From Cercospora beticola (Eukaryota; Ascomycota; Dothideomycetes; Mycosphaerellales; Mycosphaerellaceae): a stretch of 64,000 nt of DNA. The position numbers were made by a program, and so were the translations under genes. Under the pieces are notes generated by a model that worked only from the letters and a program-made list of their open reading frames with translations, made no database searches and was not told the origin of the DNA. Position 1 is the first letter of the stretch, and every line of letters begins with the position of its first letter. The DNA lies in the NCBI RefSeq assembly GCF_033473495.1, contig NC_088940.1:558001-622000 (forward strand), given 5' to 3'. This document shows positions 32,036-42,616 of this stretch, in pieces.

Positions 32036-33124
32036 TCATCCCGTACTCCACCCATACTTACTCCCACCTTCTCCACGAGCCCTCTTTCCCTCCGCCCACT
32101 TGTCCTTCAGCGCATCCTGCTGCGTTTGCGCATTATTTACCAACTGCTGCAGGCTGTGCTTACCCGGCGCCACCGCCTTGACAGCCCGATGCTCAACCAC
32201 TTCACCCGCTGCCCTTGCCCGCTCGTTCTCAGCGTACTGTGCATCCAGATCGAAGTGTCTCACATTGACCTCTTTGGCGTTGCGACCGAAAAGCTGGCGT
32301 CTTTGAGCTGCTGTGAGGTTCATGTCCGCTGCTACTGCTTCCAGAGAGTTTGGGTTGCTTGGAGCCGGTGGTGCTGCATGCGTAGGTTGTGATGGTATTT
32401 GCGAATTGACTTGTGAATGCGACGCGGTCACTGATTCGTATTCGTTTGTGCTGGCCTCGGGTGGGATATCATCTTCTTCCTGCGTGACGGAAAATAATGA
32501 CTTCTTAGGCTTTGGCTTGGATGGCTCGGCTACCGCAGGAATGTCGTCGGATGCAGCGACGGATTGCGCAGACGCGCCGTTCGTTTTGAGCTTCGTCATG
32601 TCATCGGTAGGTATCTTGGGCAGCGGCTTTTTCTTCTTCTTGTTCGATACGCTCAGAGGTAGGAATCTTGTAGCCTTGCCTACGAGTTTCGGCTCAGGTG
32701 GAGCGTCATCCTTCTTCTGCTCTGTCTTTGCCTCTCCAACATCGTTGAGATCTGGTGCCGTGTATGTCTCCTCATCGTCTGTTCGTTGTGGAAGCGGGTT
32801 GCGACTGAATGCCGCCTCGCTGCTTGTCTTCAAGTTCACGCCCTTCTTCAGTGTTGCTGTGGCAGGTTTCTTTGGCACTGGGAGAAGCGCATTGAAGCCA
32901 CTGAATGCACCACCTGTCCTCGCTCTTTTCGCTGGACGACCATCTGTCCCGTCCTCGCCATTCTGTCCTGGCTCTGGCTTCAGGCTCGGCAGGCTGACCT
33001 GTAGTTTTCCTGGTGCTGCTTTCTGGAATGCTGGCTTCGCCGCGGGCGTCACTTTCGGTGCTGGGGCTGGACTCTCGTTCGCGGATCCGTCCTCGCTGTC
33101 GGAGTAGTTCACCAGTAACGCCAT
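32036..33124 (-). CDS. PRCC-family protein (mitotic checkpoint regulator-like)
   Basis: A single exon of 362 residues starting MALLVNYSDSEDGS at the ATG at 33124, a typical PRCC-family opening. The middle is low-complexity, Pro/Lys-rich and contains nuclear-signal-like KKKKKPLPK. The conserved C-terminal region carries LTAAQRRQLFGRNAKEV, FDLDAQYAENERAR, and near the end KHSLQQLVNNAQTQQDALKD and GSKYGWS, the PRCC C-terminal signature. Human PRCC interacts with the MAD2 homologue MAD2L2 and is linked to splicing; the fungal role is by homology. It shares a 190-base divergent promoter with SIN1. Confidence 0.88.
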   Translation of the reverse strand: MALLVNYSDSEDGSANESPAPAPKVTPAAKPAFQKAAPGKLQVSLPSLKPEPGQNGEDGTDGRPAKRARTGGAFSGFNALLPVPKKPATATLKKGVNLKTSSEAAFSRNPLPQRTDDEETYTAPDLNDVGEAKTEQKKDDAPPEPKLVGKATRFLPLSVSNKKKKKPLPKIPTDDMTKLKTNGASAQSVAASDDIPAVAEPSKPKPKKSLFSVTQEEDDIPPEASTNEYESVTASHSQVNSQIPSQPTHAAPPAPSNPNSLEAVAADMNLTAAQRRQLFGRNAKEVNVRHFDLDAQYAENERARAAGEVVEHRAVKAVAPGKHSLQQLVNNAQTQQDALKDKWAEGKRARGEGGSKYGWSTG

Positions 33125-33314
33125 GGTTGTTGTGTGACGATTTTTGTGGTTGTTGTCACAAGCTTCGTGAAGTTGAGCTTCGCGTGCATGACTCGCGCCC
33201 AAAGCTCGACCACGTCGTCATCCTTCACGCGTCCCACCTCCACTCTCCTATAGATCGACAACATCACGGCCATGACAACGCGCCAGCTGGTCTGGCGGTA
33301 GTACTTCCACCATC
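33125..33314. promoter_or_regulatory. Compact divergent promoter
   Basis: Only 190 bases separate the start codons of the PRCC-family gene and SIN1. Both promoters and leaders must overlap here, so the genes may be co-expressed. I see no TATA box. Confidence 0.6.
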
Positions 33315-35888
33315 ATGTCTTTGCTAACGAGCTCCGAGTTCCTCACGTACCAGCTGCGACTGGCTTACCTCCAAGCGGGTGATGGCATCGGCGAGAGGCT
33401 CATCAATCTCAACCCCGCCGTACTGAACAATCCCGCCTTTCGCACTGCAGGATGGGTGCCCGACGTCAATGCTATCAAGAGGTGCTACAGCCCACCCATT
33501 CCCACAGGCACCTCCGCCGACATCAGTAGCGAGTACTTCCAGCGCCCGCGTCGGCCCACGCGAGGTCAGGCCGAGGAAGAAGATGGCAACGAGGGCGGTG
33601 GAATGGTCACGGGTCAACCAGGCAGTGAGGACACTATTGGCGCAGCAGGACTGCATGACCACAGGAAACGCGAGAAGAGACGTCGAAGAGAGGCACTGGA
33701 AGACGATGATAGTTCGGATCTGAGTGATGACAGCGATGAGGACGAGAAGGGACCAGCACAGAGTATCAAGTTCTCCAAAATGCCTATTCGCCATCGTGCC
33801 AAATCATCACCTCCCAGAGAGCCCAGCGCACTCAAGGCAGACATCGAGAACGACGGTCCTGCGCTCATGATCACGAGTCCTTCCAGACCGCCCGAGACCA
33901 ACTTCAGCAGACTACGCAGTGGCAGCATGGGCCAGGTGGAAGCTGTCAAGCAAAGAGCGCGGAGAGACACCACAACCAGCTCAGAAATGTCAAGCGAGAA
34001 CGATACTGTCGGTGCACCGAAGAAGTTCAAGAGAAAGATACCGAGCAGGCCAGGAAAAGGTCCGAGTGTGCTGGCATTGGAGGACGACATCGAAGAGGAG
34101 GAAGCGGACGGACAGTCTGACTTGGACGATGACGACGATATCGACGTCGGCGAGGCGTCTGACCTCAGCGACGAGTTCGAAGGTACTGCAGAATCGCCAT
34201 CTATGTTAGGTTTCCCCAAAGCAAGCGATGACCTGTCGAGATCACCTCTCAAGCCTCCTCCAGACATCATGCCAGCTGTCAGTGCCGGCAGCTCGTCACC
34301 GAAGAAGACGAAAGAGCCGCTACCCAGGCTTCCACGATTGCCATCTGGACCGAGACCGCTCAGCATGCTACCCCAGCCTGTGTCGATGATCAGCATGGCA
34401 TTGAAGGGCAACGCAAGTGGGTCTGCGGACAAGCCCTTTCAGCGCTTTGCAGATCTTTCTGGCAAGGGCGAGGCCAGTCCGCTCTGGATCAAAATCTATG
34501 CTCCATTCTCAGATAAGCCAACGAAGCCAGTCGAAGTGCCACTTCGCCGTACGAAAGATGATAGGCCTGTCACAGTAGCAGAACTGATCGGTCTTGCGCT
34601 GTGGAGATATACTGAGGAAGGCTACAAACCAGAGCTGAAGCCGGAAGAGTGTAACATCAACTGGTGGACGTTGAGAATTGTCGATGACGAGGAGATAGAT
34701 CTCGACTTCCCAGCTCTGGGCCGCACACGACCAGCCATTGACTTCACATCCAACAACAACCGCCCTCCAAATCGCAGAGCACGCGACAAGCCATGGGATG
34801 AATTTGGTTTGGTGAAAGCCACGAAAGACCAGTTCAAAGAGAACGAAGCTCTGACTCCTCAAATCGGCGACACGGCGCCTCCGCCTCTACCTACCCCAAA
34901 GCTTGAGGCGCAGAACCCTATGCAGCGACCTACTGCACAGCGCACCGCGACCGAGACATCACTGACACTGAAGCAACAGCCCACGTTCAACGCACGTCCC
35001 AATCCGATCACCGGTCCATCGTTCGGTCCAAATACGCTCCGCAAGGACACCTCCACTCAGTTGGCAGATATGCCTCAGCGAGAGGAGCGGCAAAACGCGG
35101 CCAAGATTGGTGCTCCTCGCACAGTGACCATTACTCACATGAATCCCGCTACCATGGCATCTCGTGTGGACAAATACGAAACCACCACTGATAGCTATAT
35201 TGCTGAAGTGTTTGAGCAAGCATGTGCGCGACTTGGTCTGGAGAAGGCGCTGTACAATCTGAAGGTACACGGCACGCAGACAGTCGCTCCTCCAGATCGC
35301 ACAGTCGAAGCTCTGAATGAGCGACTTCATCTCGATTTGGTCCCTCGTCGTTTCCAAGGTCCGGACGGCATCCTCCTTGGACTGTCAGGTTCACCAGGCA
35401 GCTCATCGCCCAACGCTCCGCTCGAACTCACGCCCGCTAATGCCACTCCCGGGCAGCAAAAGAAGAAAAGCAAGTTCACACTGCACCCGCTGGCGGCACA
35501 ACAAAAGTCGGAGCTTAACCATACAACATCGATCCTCAACATGCAGACCGAAGGCAAGCGATACAATGTACTGCGCAAGCAACCGCTGTCGTTCGCTGCT
35601 ACGCATCCGCGTACATTGATCATTACCCCAGAATACATGACGATCATGCCGGCCGCGCCTGATTCGCTCGCAGCACCAACTGGAAAGGTCACGAACGTGC
35701 CTATGACTAGCGTCATTGGTGCCAAAGTCAGTAGAAAGCACCCCAAGATGGTGCGCATCCTGGTCTACCGAGAGAAGGAGACCAAGCGCTACGACTTTGA
35801 AGCTGCGAATCATCGCGAGGCGGAAGAGATTGTGGCTGACGTGAGACGGGGCATGGAGGTGTTTGGGCAGGGCGCTTTCATGGACTAG
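33315..35888 (+). CDS. SIN1: SIN1/AVO1 subunit of TORC2
   Basis: A single exon of 857 residues. It opens with the conserved fungal Sin1 start MSLLTSSEFLTYQLRLAYLQ and GDGIGERLINLN. Residues about 90-370 are charged and disordered, with KREKRRRREALEDD. The CRIM domain, which binds AGC-kinase substrates, lies near 375-490: PLWIKIYAPFSDKP, VAELIGLALWRYTEEGYKP, INWWTLRIVDDEEIDLDFPA. A Ras-binding-like domain (ITHMNPATMASRVDKYETTT to HLDLVPRRF) follows near 610-680, and a PH domain forms the C-terminus, with RYNVLRKQPLSF and FEAANHREAEEIVADVRRGM. Sin1 scaffolds TORC2 and directs it to Ypk/Akt-type kinases at the plasma membrane. Confidence 0.95.
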   Translation: MSLLTSSEFLTYQLRLAYLQAGDGIGERLINLNPAVLNNPAFRTAGWVPDVNAIKRCYSPPIPTGTSADISSEYFQRPRRPTRGQAEEEDGNEGGGMVTGQPGSEDTIGAAGLHDHRKREKRRRREALEDDDSSDLSDDSDEDEKGPAQSIKFSKMPIRHRAKSSPPREPSALKADIENDGPALMITSPSRPPETNFSRLRSGSMGQVEAVKQRARRDTTTSSEMSSENDTVGAPKKFKRKIPSRPGKGPSVLALEDDIEEEEADGQSDLDDDDDIDVGEASDLSDEFEGTAESPSMLGFPKASDDLSRSPLKPPPDIMPAVSAGSSSPKKTKEPLPRLPRLPSGPRPLSMLPQPVSMISMALKGNASGSADKPFQRFADLSGKGEASPLWIKIYAPFSDKPTKPVEVPLRRTKDDRPVTVAELIGLALWRYTEEGYKPELKPEECNINWWTLRIVDDEEIDLDFPALGRTRPAIDFTSNNNRPPNRRARDKPWDEFGLVKATKDQFKENEALTPQIGDTAPPPLPTPKLEAQNPMQRPTAQRTATETSLTLKQQPTFNARPNPITGPSFGPNTLRKDTSTQLADMPQREERQNAAKIGAPRTVTITHMNPATMASRVDKYETTTDSYIAEVFEQACARLGLEKALYNLKVHGTQTVAPPDRTVEALNERLHLDLVPRRFQGPDGILLGLSGSPGSSSPNAPLELTPANATPGQQKKKSKFTLHPLAAQQKSELNHTTSILNMQTEGKRYNVLRKQPLSFAATHPRTLIITPEYMTIMPAAPDSLAAPTGKVTNVPMTSVIGAKVSRKHPKMVRILVYREKETKRYDFEAANHREAEEIVADVRRGMEVFGQGAFMD

Positions 35889-36943
35889 AAGTGCAGAAAC
35901 ATGCGGTCATGGCGAAAGTACGATACTGTTGCTCAGGGAGTTGGTGTTGCAAATGCGAATGGCGTTGGAAAAGGGTATACCCGGACATCCTTGAGTGTCT
36001 TACTCACAACTTCGGTGTGAAGATTACGACGGAATGACTTTTCTTGTAAGACAGGGCACCAGCTGCTGCGTGGCTGGCTGAGGGGAGCAGGATACTTCAC
36101 TCGTTTGATGGAATAGAGTCGGCATCCAATGCAAAGGAATGGGGAGAACCATGTCCTCCATACTATGCACGTTACGGCCCAAGAACGATATCCAGCTTCG
36201 TGGATACAGTGTGACTGTGTCATCTCCAGCCAACAGTAAACATCGTGCTATGCGTGAGGACTGGACCACGTAACTGAACCTTAAGCGCTTGATGTAAGCC
36301 CTGGCCAAGCTCGACACTACTCTGGCCGGCGTCTCCCTTCTTGATCGATCCGTGTCGAAGCCGACTCATGTGAGGCAATCTCTTTGACCTTCTTGAGCAT
36401 ATCGATTTTCGTCTCCAACGCGTCCTTAAAATTTTGACGCTTGTGAGATCGCTCAGGCTATGATTTACCCCAGTCGACTGGCGTTAAACCACGCACGATG
36501 GCGGACTCGTGGTCAATGAATCAAAGACGCCTCGAACAGGGATGTTGCGGGCACTGGAAATAATGTGTCACTTGCTATCTGCTAATTGGCAGGATCTATG
36601 GGACATGTGACTCTTCTCCGCGCCACGGACAACGCTGAATCAGCTACAGATGATGCTTCTGGTTGAACCATTCACACGCAGCACCCACTTGAGGTCATGT
36701 AGTATGATGACCAGAAAGGTGGCAAAGACCAATATCATCACAGCATTGAGGACTTATACAACGCTGCTATTCGGCAAGAGCTGTCACCATAAAGAGCCGA
36801 TGCCATGCTGACTTTTCGATTTTCCACACTAAGTTCTAACGAAAGCCTGTCACAAACGACATTGTCTTCTCGCATTCATCACCCAGAAGCAAGCATTCCT
36901 GCCGCTCACACCTGACCAACTCAATCATCCACAGATCGCGATC
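35889..36943. other. Intergenic region
   Basis: This 1.06-kb gap separates two plus-strand genes. Short frames on the minus strand are not supportable. The last 100 bases before the alpha-glucosidase start are pyrimidine-rich and should be its leader. Confidence 0.4.
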
Positions 36944-39064
36944 ATGTCCGCGCCACCACGACCCACTTCCCCCGCTCCCCTTCCCTCTGCTCTACCACCA
37001 CCTCCACCACTGCCCTGGCACCATACCGCTGTCATCTACCACCTCTACCCCTCCTCCTTCTTCTGCCCTCCCGGCTCTCCCACTCAGCATACTGGCTCAA
37101 TTCGTGGCATAATCCAGAAGATCCCATACCTCAAGTCCCTCGGCATCGACGCAATCTGGCTAGGTGCATGCCATCTCTCCTCCGGAATTGACAATGGCTA
37201 TGATGTCGTCGATTACCGCCGAATTGATCCGCAGTATGGCACCGTGGCGGATCTGGAAGAGCTAATCTGGAAGTTGAAAGAAGTGGGAGTTGGAGTCATT
37301 ATGGATATGGTTGTTAATCATACTAGTTGGGAACATAAGTGGTTTGAGGAAAGTAAAAGGAAAGTGAATGGGAAGGGGGATTGGTACTTCTGGCGTAAGT
37401 CGAGTTCGGAGAGGGTTGTGAAAAGACTCCAGGAAGATGGAACGGAAGTTGAGGAAGTCATGCGATTGCCGCCGAATAATTGGGCTTCGATTTTTGGAGG
37501 TTCGGCGTGGGAGTATGATGAAGTGAGAAAAAAGTGGTTTCTGCATATTTTTAGTGAAGGGCAGCCGGATTTGAATTGGAACTGTGTGCATGTGAGGAAG
37601 GCGATTTATGAGGAGATGAGGTTCTGGGTTGAGAAGGGGGTTGTGGGTTTTAGATTGGATGTCATCAATTTGATTTCGAAAATGGAGCATCTGGAGAGGC
37701 AGAATGTGAGGACAGTAGGAGAAGGAGAGGAGGAGGTCGACATGCTGGATCCGAGGCCGGCGTATGAGTACTATTGTAATGGGGACAGGGTGCATGAGTT
37801 CTTGAGGGAGATGAGGAGGGAGGTCTTTGGGGTGGAAGAGAAGAATGGGGGCGGAGCAGATGGAAAGAGCAAAATCTTACTGGGAGAAGTGATTGTGACT
37901 TCTGAGCCGGGAGCTGTTCGGGAATACATTCTGCCCGAAAGGAAAGAGCTGGACATGCTCTACCAATACGACATCTTCGACCTCGACTCCCTTCAGGCGA
38001 ACGGCAAATTCTCTTCTCCGGATCCACCTTTGACACAGAAGCAGCTCATGCATATGTTGAAGAAGACAATCGCTCATTGGCAGCGAGAGCTCAGCTACCA
38101 GCGGACCGAAGGTGGCTGCGGGACGATTTGGCTTGAGAGCCATGACACTGCGCGGTCCGTTTCCAGGTTCGGTGGCAACATCGTCAACAAGAGCGACGAG
38201 AACAGGAGAAAGTACAGGTATAAGGTGGCAAAGATGCTGGCTCTGCTGGAGTGTACGCTGGGAGGGACCTTGTTCATCTACCAAGGCCAGGAACTCGGCA
38301 TGATGAACTTGCGAGACGATGTCAGTATCTCGGAGTATCCAGATGTCGAGACGAAGAAGGCAAGAGAGGATGAGTATGCTAAAAGAAAGCGTGACACTAT
38401 TGCTGCCGCTCAACTTGGTCCGGAGAAGAATCGAACGCACGAGCTTGAGATCGATATGTCCGACTTTGAAGCCCAGCTCCGCCTCAAAGCCCGCGATCAC
38501 GCAAGAATGCCTCTTCCTTGGGTGCCTGCTTCAGAAGCGCAACCTCACGCTGGATTCTCCAGTGCACCAAGGGAGACCAAGATGTGGAGTCCAATGAACA
38601 CGGATACGCAAGAGTGTAACATTGCCGACCAGGAGCGCAACCACGATAGTGTGCTGAAGTTCTGGAGGAAGCTGATTCGGTTCAGAAAGGAAAGAGCAAG
38701 CACTGTGGTGGTTGGTGATTTCGAGCCCGTCGAAGCGACGATTGGAGATGAGGCAATACCGGTTTTTGCGTATTGGAGAAAAGCGAACGATGACGGATTC
38801 GAGATTGGCGACGCTATGCTAGAGGACGATAGGGACTTGTTGGTCGTGATCAATATGACTGCTGAACAAGATGTGCCTTTCAAGCTGCCGATAGGATACA
38901 TCTGCTCGGGATGCAGGAGCGAGGATGGTCACGGGCGAGACGTCATGTTCGATCCTGTGGTGACAACAGCCGAGGCCAGGTGGCAAGATGCTGACGGATG
39001 GTTGAAAAGCGGACAGGAGATCAACCTTGGCGCATTCGAGGGAGTGGTCTTTGCGTGCCAATGA
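36944..39064 (+). CDS. GH13 alpha-glucosidase (maltase type)
   Basis: A single exon of 706 residues. A short Pro-rich leader without a signal peptide precedes the barrel (HHTAVIYHLYPSSF), so the enzyme should be cytosolic. GH13 signatures in order are YLKSLGIDAIWLGA, DMVVNHTSWEHKW (region I), GFRLDVINLISK with the nucleophile Asp (region II), LGEVIVTSEPG with the acid/base Glu (region III) and WLESHDTARSVSRFG with the transition-state Asp (region IV). The TSWEHKWF sequence after region I is characteristic of alpha-1,4/1,6-glucosidases. The substrate is probably maltose, isomaltose or sucrose-like oligosaccharides; the exact specificity cannot be read. No transporter or regulator is adjacent. 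Confidence 0.93.
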   Translation: MSAPPRPTSPAPLPSALPPPPPLPWHHTAVIYHLYPSSFFCPPGSPTQHTGSIRGIIQKIPYLKSLGIDAIWLGACHLSSGIDNGYDVVDYRRIDPQYGTVADLEELIWKLKEVGVGVIMDMVVNHTSWEHKWFEESKRKVNGKGDWYFWRKSSSERVVKRLQEDGTEVEEVMRLPPNNWASIFGGSAWEYDEVRKKWFLHIFSEGQPDLNWNCVHVRKAIYEEMRFWVEKGVVGFRLDVINLISKMEHLERQNVRTVGEGEEEVDMLDPRPAYEYYCNGDRVHEFLREMRREVFGVEEKNGGGADGKSKILLGEVIVTSEPGAVREYILPERKELDMLYQYDIFDLDSLQANGKFSSPDPPLTQKQLMHMLKKTIAHWQRELSYQRTEGGCGTIWLESHDTARSVSRFGGNIVNKSDENRRKYRYKVAKMLALLECTLGGTLFIYQGQELGMMNLRDDVSISEYPDVETKKAREDEYAKRKRDTIAAAQLGPEKNRTHELEIDMSDFEAQLRLKARDHARMPLPWVPASEAQPHAGFSSAPRETKMWSPMNTDTQECNIADQERNHDSVLKFWRKLIRFRKERASTVVVGDFEPVEATIGDEAIPVFAYWRKANDDGFEIGDAMLEDDRDLLVVINMTAEQDVPFKLPIGYICSGCRSEDGHGRDVMFDPVVTTAEARWQDADGWLKSGQEINLGAFEGVVFACQ

Positions 39065-39353
39065 TCAATCAGCAGCAGACTCAGTGGCCATTTAGGTAAA
39101 AGTGCATTCAATTGTATCGGAGGCGTCTGCTGATCTATGTAAATTGGTCCACGGCTGAGAGGCTCCTCCAGACTGGATCAGCACGGTTTGGTTTCCGCTT
39201 GTCTCTCACCGATTCTTCGGCGGGATCTCACAGTCCACTCACTGTGTTGTCCGGCAGGGTCGCGCATCTAGTTGGCTTCTTTTTGAAGTTTCAAGCAGAG
39301 TCATTCACGAAACGTCCAACACCGTATTCCATCTGATATGATCATCGAAGCCT

Positions 39354-40346
39354 TCACCAATGCACCTCGTGCATATGCTCAAAACCCTCCAACTTCGAAC
39401 CACCTCTCCCTGTCGTAATTCCATGTCTTGCCGCAAATGCCTGAACGGCCTCCCAACTTCGACACTTATGCTGATTGCCCCACCCATCCACAGCCAGTTC
39501 TATATTTCCCTGATCATCAAGACTCGCTCGTTCGAGTGACATGTCCGCGGAGCACATGACGGCTTGTCGCAAGTAGTCGAAGCAATGCGGAGTATGGTGA
39601 TCTATCGTGGAGTCTATTGCTCCGTTCCTGTATTTCTCGAATTGCTCCTTGATGATGGTCTAAAGGACTGTGTCAGCGATCTGAGTGTCACTGAGGATAA
39701 AGGAGGATGGTGTTTACGAGGCAGTGCAATTGGTGCATGACTGACAGGCAGTATGCTTCGGCCTTCGATCCAGGATGACTCTTCAAGCGGTGGCCATCTG
39801 CGTCGGTCACGAACGTACTGTTCAATGGGAAGCCTCCTAAGTTACGTGTCAGCAAGCCTGCGTTATGACACTCATGTCAACCAAACTTCGTACCTATAAG
39901 CCCGTACCGTGAAGGATCTGGAACTTCGACGAAGCCCATATCATCTACTGCTGTTAGCTTGATCTGGCATCAGAGGTATTGAATCCACGCACGTGGCATC
40001 AGCGCATTCCATTTCTTCGCCCAATCTGCTGACTCAACGTAGTCATCATTCTGTATCCAGGTCTTGAGCGTGTTGAAAGGCACTATAGCAACGAGTCAGT
40101 CATGCCATTTGGTCATGGCTTTTTTGACTACTCACAATCCGGTATGAAAGCGGAAGGCCACAGCCATGAATAGAGAAAAGAAAACAGCAGAAGGGAGGCG
40201 AGCGTTCCAGCAACAGCAGCACAAGCCACCAGAATCAAATCACGGAACTCGAAGCTGCGATGTCGAAATGAGCCCTGATGTGCTGGATTGTGGCCTTTCT
40301 CATTGTAGATCATTCGGCGGTATATCTTGCTCTGGGATAAACCCAT
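39354..40346 (-). CDS. UstYa-like (DUF3328) protein
   Basis: Five exons fit splice signals and phase: 40136..40346, 39993..40082, 39894..39950, 39718..39836 and 39354..39659, giving 260 residues. A single transmembrane segment follows a basic N-terminus (DLILVACAAVAGTLASLLLF). The protein then has GFVEVPDPSRYGL and both HxxHC motifs of the family: MHQLHCL at the exon 4/5 junction and DHHTPHCFDYLRQ in exon 5. These His/Cys motifs are the presumed copper-binding oxidative centre of UstYa-type proteins, which modify ribosomal peptides and other fungal metabolites. No precursor peptide, other UstYa gene or P450 is adjacent, so this looks like an orphan copy. Exon 3 has a NAGNAG acceptor (CAGCAG) that would change two residues into one. 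Confidence 0.88.
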
Positions 40347-41208
40347 CTTGGGCAGAAGAGAATGGCCCAAGTGCTCCCCAAAGGCAAATGTAGTAGTTTC
40401 GAGTTGTTTTTGAGGTCATGCAAGTTCGACAAGCTCTGTGGCAGGCCACGCCGCACAAAGCACCAAACTGCCCGAACAGGTCTCTCGGAAAACTAGCGTG
40501 TGGGAGCATGTGTAGAACAAAGACAATTTTCGCTCGAAGTGTATCTCAATAGAGGCAGTACCTGCTACTTGCTCAACAGCGATCATGAGACTCGAAGACC
40601 TACCACTGGCCAGGGACGCTCCCCTCGCGGTGCTGCAAGACGTGGTTGCGCATCTCAAACAGGATTCTTCTGTGAAACGCCCGCGTCTGGTTGCTCGTGC
40701 TACGCGCATCTCGAAAGCTCGAGATCAGCGGAGCGCCAGTCCTCACAGTAACTCAATGTCGTCTCCTCAGTTTCGGATAAATTTCCATGACGAGACGTTG
40801 AAGGTGTTCACATACCAGAACGATGGGAGTCGAATTTCTCCTCGCCTATCGTGCGGTGCAGTCATCGTCGGAACAGCTTCATTCTCTCCTTGACGTTGCA
40901 CGGATATCTTCTTACTGGAGAGCTGCGATGCCGATGCATCCTGCTTGTGTTCTGATGACGGTCGACGTCAAGGTGTAGGTTCATGTAGATGTGTGGTTCA
41001 GTTTGCATGTGAAGAGGCCGGCTCGGCAAACCTGCCCGGATTCTCGCGGTTCCCTTCGCGTCTCCAACTTCACCTTCAACTCCATCGACCATCGCCAGCC
41101 CAGCATCACCACAACGCCTTGCCCGCTCAACGCATCAACACCTCGATCACAGTCGCATAACGTACGCGACTCAACCAATAGCGAGTGAAAAGCGATCTCG
41201 CGCCCACA
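40347..41208. other. Divergent intergenic region with one weak frame
   Basis: There are 862 bases between divergent genes. An ATG frame of 102 codons runs at 40585..40893 on the plus strand (MRLEDLPLARDAPL) but has no recognisable product, so I do not call it. The rest should be the promoters of the UstYa-like gene and TAF9. Confidence 0.4.
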
Positions 41209-41967
41209 ATGGCCACCAACGGCCGCCCAACACCTCCGCCTTCAGATCAACCCACAGCCACAGCAGCAACAAAAGCCATCACAGACCCCGAGGTCCCGCT
41301 CACATCTGCGCAAGACGATGGAACATCAAAACGCCCACGCGATGCGCGCCTAATCCACGCAGTTCTTTCCAACTACGGCATAACAAATTACCAAGAACGC
41401 GTACCGCTCCAACTCCTCGACTTCGCCTACCGCTACACATCAGGAATCCTCTCCGACTCCCTCCGTCTCGCAAGCGAAGGCTACACAAATGCAGCACCAG
41501 CAGCTGGTAGAGGTCGAGGCGCTGCTACAGACGAGGGAGATAAGATCACCGTGACGAGTCTGCGACAAGCGATTGCTGCGCGACAAGGGTATACTTTTCA
41601 AGGTGCACTGCCGAAAGAGTTCCTGCTTGGACAAGCGATGGAGAGGAATCGCATTGCCTTGCCGCCTTTGAGTCAGGGATATGGAGTGCAGTTGCCGCCA
41701 GAGAAGTATTGCTTGACGGGCATTGGGTGGAATATGAAGGATGAGTGGGACAGTGAGGTTGAAGAGGATGAGAGGTTGGCAAGGACCGGGACAGGAGCTG
41801 CTGGCGTGGGAATGGAGAGAAGTGCCAGTCAGAGGAAGAGTGCGGCACCGCCCGTGGAAGAGGACGAGACGATGGGCGGGGTCGATGAGGACGAGGAAGG
41901 CGCGGGGAGAATGGAAGATGTGTTCGGGGAAGATGAGGGAGGGGATGTGAAGATGGGACAGGATTGA
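41209..41967 (+). CDS. TAF9: TFIID/SAGA subunit TAF9
   Basis: A single exon of 252 residues from the ATG at 41209. The histone fold lies at about residues 40-130: RDARLIHAVLSNYGITNYQE, then VPLQLLDFAYRYTSGILSDS and an extended loop rich in Ala/Gly before KITVTSLRQAIAARQ. The TAF9 segment GALPKEFLLGQAMERNRIAL and PPEKYCLTGIGWNM follow. The C-terminal tail is acidic (EEDETMGGVDEDEEGAG). TAF9 pairs with TAF6 in TFIID and SAGA. Family assignment is strong; the acidic tail is unremarkable. Confidence 0.93.
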   Translation: MATNGRPTPPPSDQPTATAATKAITDPEVPLTSAQDDGTSKRPRDARLIHAVLSNYGITNYQERVPLQLLDFAYRYTSGILSDSLRLASEGYTNAAPAAGRGRGAATDEGDKITVTSLRQAIAARQGYTFQGALPKEFLLGQAMERNRIALPPLSQGYGVQLPPEKYCLTGIGWNMKDEWDSEVEEDERLARTGTGAAGVGMERSASQRKSAAPPVEEDETMGGVDEDEEGAGRMEDVFGEDEGGDVKMGQD

Positions 41968-42616
41968 GGCTTATGAGTCAGATGACTTCGAATTGCTATT
42001 AGCGAGGCGTTGGGGTTGGGAAAACGGACAGCATGCAGCAGCATCAGCGTCCCGCTGTAAGTGCAGCCAGAACGACAATTGTAAAATCGAATCCAAATTT
42101 CTTGTGGTTTGCATCCTCGCGAGTCCTCGAAGCCGCGTACAGGCGCCGTCCGACAATCCAGCTCATCACATATCAGACGTCCTCTCCCTCCGTCGGGAAC
42201 GGCTGGCACATGGAATCTGCCACAGTTTTCGAACGAACGAACCAAGAGATCTCGATTACGTGACAGTGGAGATCTCTGCATGCAATTACCTCTAGGTGCA
42301 AGCACCTAACCAGGTTGGCTCTCGATCATGAAAAGCTTTGCTGATCGGCTTGGCGACCTGCGGTTGCACTCAGATGTAGTTGCATTCAGAGGCAACCATA
42401 GTTATTTGGTCTGTGGCCTGAACCTTATCCGCTCGAAGCTCAAACCAGGCACATCACTGCTTCTTCTATCCCCCCTCTGAGCAGCATTTGAACATACCCA
42501 ACAACTCCGCAAAACTTACACATGCGCTCTGTGTCGAATGTCATGGAAATACTCCGCGTCACCTCATCTCCCCACTGAAGCTTGCTCCAAATCGCATCGC
42601 GGTTCTAGCTCTTTGT
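41968..42616. other. Convergent intergenic region
   Basis: These 649 bases lie between convergent genes. I see no supported gene. Confidence 0.4.

Noticed and set aside
33614..34432. 272-codon minus-strand Ser-rich frame
   Set aside because: Antisense shadow of the disordered part of SIN1.
39000..41000. RiPP (ustiloxin-type) cluster around the UstYa-like gene
   Set aside because: No signal-peptide precursor with repeated core peptides and no second oxidase or P450 is present.
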